NCBI GenBank assembly: GCA_002863045.1
Contig: PKDH01000016.1
Coordinates: 1 to 54,782 of the forward strand
Source: Legionella sp.
GTDB taxonomy: Bacteria; Pseudomonadota; Gammaproteobacteria; Legionellales; Legionellaceae
Direction of reading: 5' to 3'
DNA length: 54,782 nucleotides
Shown here: piece by piece, positions 47,420 through 54,782 of the stretch
How positions within the stretch are numbered: the first letter of the stretch is position 1
Layout: every line of letters starts with the position of its first letter
Program-made: the position numbers and the translations under genes
Notes under the pieces: model-generated
Told to the model about the DNA's origin: nothing
What the model saw: the letters and a program-made list of their open reading frames with translations, nothing else
Databases searched by the model: none

Positions 47420-49996
47420 TTAAAGCGTTTTAAACAAGATGTTATCGTTATCAAGCAATACCTCTACATGAGTATGTGGCTTGATGTTTCCTGCTAACAA
47501 AGCCTCTGCCAGTGGATTTTCAAGTTTTTGTTGAATCACGCGTTTGAGTGGCCTTGCGCCATAGACTGGGTCAAACCCTGCTTGAGCGAGATAATCGAGC
47601 GCTTCTTGAGAAAGCTTTAAATGAATATCTTGGAGGGCGAGTCTATCGCTTAACAAGGTAATTTGTAAGATGGTGATGGCCTTGATGTCTTCTAGAGTTA
47701 ATGGATGAAACACCACCGTATCATCAATACGATTAATAAATTCAGGACGAAAGTTTTGGCGCACAACTTCCATGATGCTGGTTTTTAGTTGAGTATACGT
47801 TAAATCAGTGTGGACTTTTTGAATGATTTCTGAGCCTAGATTAGAGGTCATCACAATCACTGCATGCCGAAAATCAACCGTGCGTCCTTGGCCGTCGGTC
47901 AGGCGACCATCATCTAATACTTGTAGTAAAATATTAAACACATCTTGATGCGCTTTTTCTATCTCATCTAATAAAATAACCGCATACGGTTTGCGCCTGA
48001 TGGCTTCAGTTAAATAACCACCTTCTTCATAACCCACGTAACCTGGAGGTGCGCCAATTAAACGGGCCACGGAATGTTTTTCCATAAATTCAGACATATC
48101 AATGCGCACCATAGCTTCAGACGTGTCAAATAAAAAACTTGCCAAAGACTTGCATAACTGGGTTTTACCAACGCCTGTTGGCCCTAAAAATAAAAAAGAA
48201 CCAATCGGGCGATTGGGGTCAGCAAGGCCGGCTCGGGTGCGCCTTATGGCATTGGCAACGACCTTAATGGCTTCATCTTGGCCAATTAATGCTTGATGCA
48301 GTGTATCTTCCATATGCAAAAGCTTATCTTTTTCACCTTCAAGCATTTTACTTACTGGGATACCTGTCCATTTAGACACAATATCAGCAATTTCTTCTTC
48401 ACCGACTTTATTGCGCACCAAACGGTTATCAGTAGGCTCTAGCGCATTGGCGTCTTTAAGTTTTTTCTCAAGCTCTGGAATTCGGCCATATTGTAGCTCT
48501 GACATGCAAGCTAAATCCCCCGCACGACGGGCGCCTTCCAGCTCAATTTTGGCGCGTTCAAGCGCTTCTTTGATATGAGTTGTACCTTGTAACTGAGCTT
48601 TTTCAGTATGCCATACCTCTTCTAAATCATGATATTGTTTATTTAAATCGTTTAAGGTGTGGTCTAAATCATCTAAGCGTTTTTTAGAAGCTGCGTCACT
48701 TTCTTTTTTTAACGCCTCTTTCTCAATTTTTAATTGAATGATACGCCGTTCTAATTTATCCAAACTTTCAGGTTTTGAATCAATTTCCATGCGAATCAAA
48801 CTACCTGCTTCATCAATTAAATCAATGGCTTTATCAGGCAGCTGTCTATCGCTGATATAACGTTTTGAGAGCGTAGCGGCCGCGATAATGGCGGAATCGG
48901 TAATTTCAACACCGTGGTGCACTTCATAGCGTTCTTTTAATCCACGTAAAATGGCCACGGTATCTTCAACACTAGGTTCTGTGACCAGCACTTTTTGAAA
49001 GCGACGTTCAAGAGCGGCATCCTTTTCGATGTATTGCTTATATTCATCCAGTGTGGTCGCACCAATGCAATGTAATTCGCCGCGCGCAAGCGCGGGTTTT
49101 AGCATGTTACCAGCATCCATAGCACCTTCAGCTTTTCCGGCACCAACCAGAGTGTGTAACTCATCAATAAACAAAATCACTTGTCCTGCTTGTTTATCCA
49201 AATCTTTTAAAACTGCTTTTAAGCGTTCTTCAAATTCACCACGATATTTCGCGCCAGCAATTAACTGCCCCATATCGAGCGCTAAAAGTCGTTTATGTTT
49301 CAAGCCCTCAGGTACTTCATGATTGATAATACGCTGCGCCAAGCCCTCCACGATGGCTGTTTTACCCACCCCAGGTTCACCAATCAATACTGGATTATTT
49401 TTAGTACGACGCTGTAGAACTTGGATGGTACGGCGAATTTCATCATCGCGCCCAATGACGGGATCTAATTTGCCTGTCTGCGCCTGGGCGGTTAAATCAA
49501 TGGTGTATTTTTCTAATGCTAAGCGGGTGGATTCTGCCTCCGGACTTTGTACAGCTTCATGGCCGCGCACATCTTCAATGGCTTGCTTGATGCGCGCAGG
49601 GGTCGCGCCTGCTTGTTTTAAAAGGCGAGAAATATTGTTGTCATGGTCTATGGCTGCGAGCAAAAATAATTCACTTGAAATATATGCATCTTTTTTTTGC
49701 TGCGATAATTTATCGGTTAAATTAAGCAGGCGGCTAAGGGTATTTGAAACATGCACATCCCCTTGATTTTGGGCAATAGTAGGTAGTTTTTGTAATGCGT
49801 CATCAAGTAATTGTTTAAGTTTTGCCACATCAGCACCAGCTTTGGTTAAAAGAGCTGGATAGCTGCTAGCTGTTTGTACCAAAAACGCTTTGAGTAGATG
49901 CTCAGGTTCAATAAAATTATTATCTAACCCCAAAGCATAAGATTGTGCTTGGGCGAGCGCTTGTTGAAACATTGAGGTAAGTTTATCCATTCGCAT
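47420..49996 (-). CDS. clpB: Disaggregase chaperone ClpB
   Basis: An 858-aa Hsp100. N-domain 1-145 ([19 protein letters not shown]), NBD1 Walker A GEPGVGKT with [14 protein letters not shown], the coiled-coil M domain about 410-525, NBD2 Walker A GPTGVGKT, the pore loop [13 protein letters not shown] and GARPLKR near the end. The M-domain and pore loop mark ClpB rather than the type VI ClpV. It resolves protein aggregates with DnaK. The frame is open to 50014, but AAAGGT lies inside that extension and family starts match the ATG at 49996. It lies 74 bp behind icmF on the same strand with a possible heat-shock promoter between. Confidence 0.95.
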   Translation of the reverse strand: MRMDKLTSMFQQALAQAQSYALGLDNNFIEPEHLLKAFLVQTASSYPALLTKAGADVAKLKQLLDDALQKLPTIAQNQGDVHVSNTLSRLLNLTDKLSQQKKDAYISSELFLLAAIDHDNNISRLLKQAGATPARIKQAIEDVRGHEAVQSPEAESTRLALEKYTIDLTAQAQTGKLDPVIGRDDEIRRTIQVLQRRTKNNPVLIGEPGVGKTAIVEGLAQRIINHEVPEGLKHKRLLALDMGQLIAGAKYRGEFEERLKAVLKDLDKQAGQVILFIDELHTLVGAGKAEGAMDAGNMLKPALARGELHCIGATTLDEYKQYIEKDAALERRFQKVLVTEPSVEDTVAILRGLKERYEVHHGVEITDSAIIAAATLSKRYISDRQLPDKAIDLIDEAGSLIRMEIDSKPESLDKLERRIIQLKIEKEALKKESDAASKKRLDDLDHTLNDLNKQYHDLEEVWHTEKAQLQGTTHIKEALERAKIELEGARRAGDLACMSELQYGRIPELEKKLKDANALEPTDNRLVRNKVGEEEIADIVSKWTGIPVSKMLEGEKDKLLHMEDTLHQALIGQDEAIKVVANAIRRTRAGLADPNRPIGSFLFLGPTGVGKTQLCKSLASFLFDTSEAMVRIDMSEFMEKHSVARLIGAPPGYVGYEEGGYLTEAIRRKPYAVILLDEIEKAHQDVFNILLQVLDDGRLTDGQGRTVDFRHAVIVMTSNLGSEIIQKVHTDLTYTQLKTSIMEVVRQNFRPEFINRIDDTVVFHPLTLEDIKAITILQITLLSDRLALQDIHLKLSQEALDYLAQAGFDPVYGARPLKRVIQQKLENPLAEALLAGNIKPHTHVEVLLDNDNILFKTL

Positions 49997-50033
49997 TGTA
50001 TTAACCTTTATCATTGACTGAAGTTACTTAGTT

Positions 50034-50062
50034 AAGTGTGGACTATTTTAATTAAAAACAAG
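50034..50062 (-). promoter_or_regulatory. Possible sigma-32 (heat-shock) promoter of clpB
   Basis: On the minus strand CTTGTTT (50062-50056), 14 bases, then CCACACTT (50041-50034), against the consensus CTTGAAA-N11-16-CCCCATNT. It lies in the gap between icmF and clpB. Two of the -10 bases deviate, so this is a candidate only. Confidence 0.4.
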
Positions 50063-50070
50063 GGATAATT

Positions 50071-52983
50071 TCAGCCAATGTTAGGTGTTAATTGAAAGCC
50101 TGATAAAATACCTGGGCTAAAAGGATTGATTTGATTTTGTGTTTTTAATAAATATCGCCCAGTTTTGCCTTGTACATCAAACAAAATTTGTAAACTCGCA
50201 CTATCTTGGTCATCAGTCATGACATTTAACTTTTCAAGTAATTTAAACAGCGCCCATGGGCCATTTTCTGTACGTTCTAAATGCTGGCCTTCTAATGAAT
50301 TAATACTTAATGTGACATCACTTTGTGGCCACGTAAACTGGGTATATGCGTGACTTTCTTGATTATCCGTTAGAGTATGTGTGCCAAAGGCGAGTTGTAA
50401 ATTAGCAATCATTGGGTCTAGGTTAATTTTTTGTAAGCTAAAATCAATGCGACTTTTGGTGGCATTTTTAGCAAAAAACATATTGCTGATGACATTTGCT
50501 CGTATAAGTTCATTAATAAGATTATCTGAGATTGGAATAAGATAGCCATTTTGCGCTCGAGGTTGCCATTGCGGCTGGCTGGTATCAAGAAAGGGTTTTA
50601 AATAATCGTCTACAAATTGATTAAGCAGCCCATGAGGTGCGAAAAAATAGTCAAAGTGTGCTAAAGACACTTCTGTAGGGTGATGGGCGAAAGGATAGCG
50701 ATGAGCAATTGATTGTTGATAAAAAGGCAAGATAGTTTCTTGCCACTTTTGATTAATAAATATTTTAGCTTGTGCCACAAAGTGAAACCACACTTCATCA
50801 GCAAGTTCAGTTGTCCATATTGACAAAGGCGCTGGTAGCAATTTGGCTTGACGATAAAGTCTACTAAGGGGGTCTAAATGCGCTTTGGGTACAAAACGTG
50901 CTTTGGTTATTTTAAACATGCTTTGACCCTGGTCATTGACCAAAGAGAGGGTGGTTAAAAAGGTATAAAGTTCATCAATTGTTTCGTTTAATTCGCGCAC
51001 TATCATTGGGCTTATGAGAGTTACATCGGTAAATTTAGCAGCGATTTTTTGGTTAAATATCGCCTCATTGCTAGCCTCACCAGGCTTTAATGTTGTTTGA
51101 ATAAACTCAAAAAAACGAGCAAGTGCTTGAGTTTGATGCAACTGTTGCGCATATTGCAAAGTTTGCGAGTAATGTTCATGATGTTTTAAATGGGATTTAT
51201 GGATAAATTGCTGCCACCAGGTGACAAAATCTTGGCAATAAGCTTGTTGCAGTGTTTTGGGTAAATCATTTAAGTCTTGACGAGCCAATACCCAGTTTTC
51301 TTGCTGAAAAATATGGGCTATTTGCCGCAAAGATTGTAATGTTGGCGTAAAATTTTGCCGTAAAAAAATCTTTGGTAAATTTTGCGAAGCCAAATGAAAT
51401 TCAGCAAAATTCAGTGGTTCTTGGTGTTTTGGCAGATACTTTTTAGCTAACCCATAATAAAGATAAGCTAAAGGTAGAGCGTTTAAATAATTGCGTGTCG
51501 CTAAAATGAGCGTTGATGAGGGCGTTGAGGCTTTAAATGGTACGTTTAGCGCTTGTTTTAGTAAGGTTTGCATGTTGGTTTGCGGAGCGTTAGGATATAT
51601 TTTTTGCCAAAAATGTACAAACCATTGCTCAACAACTGGTTGCTTAAAATGCTTGGGGTCGTGCAACATCAAATAAACTTTGAGTGCTTCGTAGTGTGAA
51701 ATAGGTGATAACGTTGCATCATGCAGTACTGCTTCAAGTTGTTTAATAAGTTTAGGGCGCAGTGTTGCTTGTATGGTGGTTTGTGTTTTTTGTGCCACAT
51801 GTTGTTCTAATTGATGAATGGCCTTATAAGGAAAAATACCGGCGGTGGCTTTTGTTAGAACATGATTGGCTTTAGATAGATGATGCAAACTTTGTGCTTG
51901 ATGATAAGGTTTGGCGTTTTCTTTAAAAGCAAGCAACTCTTCTTGGGTATCTTGCAGTAAATGAGCGTAGTGTAAGTAATGAAAACCGATACAGGTGATA
52001 AGGGTTAGAGTGCCTAGTAAACCGGCCAAAAGCAAATGGCTTGGTTTAAGCGAACGCTGAACCAAATGGCACGTTTTGGCTTGAAATGCATCCAAGGCGC
52101 CTTTGATAAAATAGGCGCGATAATTTTTAGAATGAGGGTAGGGCGTGCGCACAGTGAGTGCATATTCATGGGCTATTTTTTGATTTAACTTATCAATAAT
52201 CAGACCACCTTGTTCGCTGCTGGTAAAATAAATACTACGCAACGACAAAGCTGTGGTTGACAATTGTTGTAAAAGCGTGTGGATGGGTAAACGTAGGCTC
52301 GCCAATTGGAGAGGAAATTCGCGGATAAGTGTACGCTTAGTGCTTGAGCGCACGGGATGAAGCTTAGCAATTGTTTTTTGACTTAATGTTTCAATGAGTA
52401 AATCGAATTGCCATTTATAATTATTGACCAATTTTTTTTGTTGCAGCTGAGTTTCAAGTGAAAAACCTAAAGGTTGTTGTAAATCTTGCTCATGCTCGGC
52501 GTGAAAAAATTCACAAAATCCGGCAATGGTATCAAGTTTAGTTAAGACAAGCGCGGTCTCAACTTGATAAGGTAAAGCTTCAATAAATCGTTTAAAAAAT
52601 TGTGCTTGAGCTTGGCATAATACAAGTAATTCAGTGGCATTCGCATCGATTAATTCTATGCTCTCAACACAAAACATCATACCGGTGATGCGAATGCGGC
52701 GATGACAACGATTGAATGCTTTTAGCGTATCAGTTAATAAAGTTTCACTTAGATGTAACCATTTTTCCCCAAGTTCAACCACAATACCTTCATGATTGTG
52801 AAATAGTGTCGCACCATGGGCAAACTCATGAGGATAATAAACAAGGGAGCTTTGGCGCAATAAACACGTTTTACCTTGAAAATTTTTGCCAATCACCAGA
52901 ATAAAAGAAACGTTTGCAACTGATGAATAAGATGATAATAGCTGAGTGATGGCATCACACAAAATCTCAAGAGCTTTGTTCAT
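50071..52983 (-). CDS. icmF: Dot/Icm secretion protein IcmF
   Basis: A 970-aa inner-membrane protein, close to the length of Legionella IcmF. The N-terminal part has a Walker-like GKNFQGKT (residues 32-39) and TKLD; a TM segment lies at about 315-338; RSIYFTSSEQGG is the IcmF/TssM signature; a long helical periplasmic part follows. With IcmH/DotU it stabilises the DotH-DotG-DotF core of the type IVB apparatus. Its ATG overlaps the icmH stop by one base (TAATG). The rest of the dot/icm genes are not in the window. The type VI homologue TssM is excluded by the lack of any type VI gene and by the IcmH neighbour with no OmpA domain. Confidence 0.88.
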   Translation of the reverse strand: MNKALEILCDAITQLLSSYSSVANVSFILVIGKNFQGKTCLLRQSSLVYYPHEFAHGATLFHNHEGIVVELGEKWLHLSETLLTDTLKAFNRCHRRIRITGMMFCVESIELIDANATELLVLCQAQAQFFKRFIEALPYQVETALVLTKLDTIAGFCEFFHAEHEQDLQQPLGFSLETQLQQKKLVNNYKWQFDLLIETLSQKTIAKLHPVRSSTKRTLIREFPLQLASLRLPIHTLLQQLSTTALSLRSIYFTSSEQGGLIIDKLNQKIAHEYALTVRTPYPHSKNYRAYFIKGALDAFQAKTCHLVQRSLKPSHLLLAGLLGTLTLITCIGFHYLHYAHLLQDTQEELLAFKENAKPYHQAQSLHHLSKANHVLTKATAGIFPYKAIHQLEQHVAQKTQTTIQATLRPKLIKQLEAVLHDATLSPISHYEALKVYLMLHDPKHFKQPVVEQWFVHFWQKIYPNAPQTNMQTLLKQALNVPFKASTPSSTLILATRNYLNALPLAYLYYGLAKKYLPKHQEPLNFAEFHLASQNLPKIFLRQNFTPTLQSLRQIAHIFQQENWVLARQDLNDLPKTLQQAYCQDFVTWWQQFIHKSHLKHHEHYSQTLQYAQQLHQTQALARFFEFIQTTLKPGEASNEAIFNQKIAAKFTDVTLISPMIVRELNETIDELYTFLTTLSLVNDQGQSMFKITKARFVPKAHLDPLSRLYRQAKLLPAPLSIWTTELADEVWFHFVAQAKIFINQKWQETILPFYQQSIAHRYPFAHHPTEVSLAHFDYFFAPHGLLNQFVDDYLKPFLDTSQPQWQPRAQNGYLIPISDNLINELIRANVISNMFFAKNATKSRIDFSLQKINLDPMIANLQLAFGTHTLTDNQESHAYTQFTWPQSDVTLSINSLEGQHLERTENGPWALFKLLEKLNVMTDDQDSASLQILFDVQGKTGRYLLKTQNQINPFSPGILSGFQLTPNIG

Positions 52984-53771
52984 TATGTATCCAATTGCGT
53001 TGCAAGCGCATAGTGGTGCTCAATAGTTTGCACTTGTTGGTTAATCAACCAATGACTTAAGCCTAAGGCTGCTAAAATAGTACCCATCAATAAGATACCC
53101 ACTAGGCCATATTTTTTAGGTGATATCACAGAGGCGGGTGTTGGTGGAGGCGTTGCTTTAAGTAGAAGATGTTTTTTATTGACGCGATGCTCTGTAATAA
53201 TATCAAACAATTGCTCAATAAGATTATCCAATTTTATACGACCATCTACTTGATGATGATGCACTCCCTCAAAACCTATAATCAAGCAATGATAAGCCAA
53301 TTCAATTAAATCTAGATACCGATTGGGTTGATGTTTGATGTGTTCGATGATGTCAAAAAAGCGCTCATAAGGCTTAATTTCCTCAAAAGAGCAAGCTGTA
53401 AATGCTTGAAATTCAATCGACACGCCATGAATTTTTAGATAGTGTTTGCCAACTAATTCATCAATCGTGGTACATAAAAGAAAATAACCAAGTTTGGTTA
53501 TTTCATCAGCGACGATGCTGCTCTCTAAGCGACTGCAAAAAGCCAAAAGTTCATGCTCAATATTTTGACGCAGATGATGAATATCAGGCAAAACCATGCT
53601 TACAGTTAAACGTTCTAATAAGGAAAATAAGGGTCCTGCGGCCGCGACCAAGGGATTGGTATGGGCAAGGACCGTAAAAAGTTTAGAACGAAAATAGCCT
53701 TTTGGAACTCGATGAGCAAAAGATTTGACGAACACAGTTGTTGATAAAACCGATGATGGCTCGGTTATCAT
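52983..53771 (-). CDS. icmH: Dot/Icm secretion protein IcmH/DotU
   Basis: A 262-aa protein, like Legionella IcmH/DotU. Text: NPLVAAAGPLFSLLERL, YFLLCTTIDELVGKHY and AYHCLIIGFEGVHHH are DotU-family landmarks; one C-terminal TM (about 212-232) anchors it in the inner membrane. The frame is open to a TTG at 53819, but the ATG at 53771 has GGAG 6 bases before it and gives the usual length. First gene of icmH-icmF(-clpB), divergent from prfB. Confidence 0.9.
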   Translation of the reverse strand: MITEPSSVLSTTVFVKSFAHRVPKGYFRSKLFTVLAHTNPLVAAAGPLFSLLERLTVSMVLPDIHHLRQNIEHELLAFCSRLESSIVADEITKLGYFLLCTTIDELVGKHYLKIHGVSIEFQAFTACSFEEIKPYERFFDIIEHIKHQPNRYLDLIELAYHCLIIGFEGVHHHQVDGRIKLDNLIEQLFDIITEHRVNKKHLLLKATPPPTPASVISPKKYGLVGILLMGTILAALGLSHWLINQQVQTIEHHYALATQLDT

Positions 53772-53990
53772 AGCTAACTCCACAATCAAATAATGCACAA
53801 AGTGCGTGTATAAGCTCAAGTTGAGCGACGATTTAATTTTTGATAATACGTTATCTAGAATTTGATGTCGATGTGTGATTTTTGGTAAAAAATAAATCTA
53901 TTTTAAAAGATGATTGCGAAAAACGCCGTCTTTTGTTAGAAAAACTAAATATTTGCGCGTAGAATCAGAAATTTTTTAAGGCAAAATCTT

Positions 53991-54782
53991 ATGTTAGAAA
54001 TTAATCAGGTTAATCATGATTTAAAAGATTTAAAAGAACGCACGCTTTTGCTTAGGGGGTATCTTTAACTGGGAAGCAAAAGCTGAGCGCTTAGAAGAAG
54101 TCACTCGTGAATTAGAATCAGCGGACATTTGGCAGCAACCTGAAAAAGCCCAAGCTTTGGGTAAAGAGCGCGTGCAACTTGAAGGCGTAGTACATGAATT
54201 ATCCTACTTAACACAAACGCTTGAAGACTTAAGTGCGCTTTATGAGCTTGCCTGTTTTGAGAATGATGAAAGTACCATTAATGATATCCATCAAGATTTA
54301 GTCCCATTAATTGACACCATCGAGCGCCTTGAATTTAAACGAATGTTTGCCGGTAAAATGGATGCTTCTTGCGCCTACCTAGATATTCAAGCAGGTTCTG
54401 GTGGTACAGAAGCTCAAGATTGGGCTGAGATGTTATTAAGAATGTATTTACGCTGGGGCGAGCAGCAGGGTTTTGGCACTGAGTTGGTTGAATGCTCGCC
54501 AGGTGAGGTTGCTGGCATTAAAAGTGCCACCATTCACTTAACTGGCGAATATGCTTATGGATGGCTGCGCACTGAAACGGGCGTACATCGCTTAGTACGA
54601 AAATCACCTTTTGATTCGGGTAATCGACGACATACATCGTTTGCTGCAGTATTTGTTTCACCCGAAGTAGATGATGATATCGACATTGACATTAATCCGG
54701 CAGATTTACGCATAGACACTTACCGCGCCTCAGGGGCTGGCGGTCAGCATGTCAATCGTACCGATTCTGCCGTGCGCATCAC
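53991..54782 (+). CDS. prfB: Peptide chain release factor 2 (programmed frameshift; cut by window end)
   Basis: The gene is read as 53991-54065, then +1 from 54067 to beyond the window. It recognises UGA/UAA and triggers peptide release. The stop-codon-reading tripeptide SPF is in [16 protein letters not shown] and the catalytic GGQ in [13 protein letters not shown] separates RF2 from RF1. The frame breaks after 25 codons at a site like E. coli's autoregulatory one, but the stop is TAA, not TGA (separate entry). The C-terminal third is missing. Start ATG at 53991 follows AAGG with about 7 bases spacing. lysS often follows in this group; not visible here. Confidence 0.93.
54054..54070 (+). promoter_or_regulatory. 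prfB: RF2 +1 frameshift site, with UAA
   Basis: An internal Shine-Dalgarno AGGGGG (54054-54059), spacer TAT, slippery CTT (54063-54065), stop TAA (54066-54068), then C. Only the third base of the stop triplet differs from E. coli's AGGGGG-TAT-CTT-TGA-C. The +1 frame resumes as AAC TGG GAA and gives good RF2 text. Confidence 0.9.

Noticed and set aside
49029..49766. Plus-strand frames of about 97 and 147 codons
   Set aside because: They are antisense to the conserved ClpB coding sequence and have no family features.
47420..53771. Type VI secretion cluster (TssM/TssL/ClpV)
   Set aside because: The chaperone has ClpB motifs and M-domain length; there are no hcp, vgrG, tssB/C or other tss genes; lengths and IcmH text fit Dot/Icm.

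Overview
The window is about 55 kb of AT-rich bacterial chromosome (roughly 40% GC by eye), densely coding on both strands. It looks like a gammaproteobacterium of the order Legionellales. The strongest marker is the adjacent pair icmH/dotU and icmF, accessory parts of the Dot/Icm type IVB secretion system. Supporting markers are a BarA/GacS/LetS-type hybrid kinase, pyrophosphate-type phosphofructokinase, a GadC-like APC transporter, type IV pilus genes (pilU end, two pilins) and DUF1704 and C69 proteins. Species cannot be fixed from the sequence alone.

Layout. 1-5.2 kb: end of pilU, small Tyr-rich and glycine-zipper lipoproteins, a DUF3309 peptide, a class II glutamine amidotransferase, dapA with a short BamC-like lipoprotein and a DUF1704 metallopeptidase, then a 531-bp gap with REP-like palindromic repeats. 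5.2-8.4 kb: fdxA, a DinG/YoaA helicase, tsaB and a 59-aa Trm112-like protein in one tight run. 8.4-15.8 kb: APC permease, bolA-yjbQ, two tandem pilin genes, PPi-phosphofructokinase and the hybrid kinase. 15.9-21.2 kb: gltX, tRNA-Ala and two identical tRNA-Glu genes, a secreted C69 dipeptidase, a small ribbon-helix-helix-like protein, two secreted proteins of unknown function and a DUF883-like protein. 21.3-31.9 kb: nrdA-nrdB, a phosphodiester glycosidase, pmbA, infA, trxB, ftsK-lolA. 31.9-41.8 kb: a stand-alone A-T-C nonribosomal peptide synthetase, a FleR/FlrC-like sigma-54 activator with a dead receiver, yhdP and mpl. 41.8-47.3 kb is the most accessory-looking part: a 1266-aa UvrD-like protein with a nuclear-localisation-like basic cluster and an acidic hexapeptide repeat, then a SleB-like hydrolase overlapping a small secreted protein. 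47.4-54.8 kb: clpB, icmF and icmH on the minus strand, then prfB, cut by the window end.

The core genes serve translation (gltX, tRNAs, infA, tsaB, prfB), DNA precursor supply and chromosome handling (nrdAB, ftsK), envelope assembly (lolA, yhdP, mpl, bamC-like) and proteostasis (clpB, trxB). The host-association layer is the Dot/Icm pair, pili, secreted hydrolases and possible effectors. The observations most worth following are the RF2 frameshift site that uses UAA instead of UGA, the large helicase-like protein, the orphan NRPS whose specificity residues resemble an asparagine code, the receiver domain without its phosphoacceptor, and clpB placed directly behind icmH-icmF.
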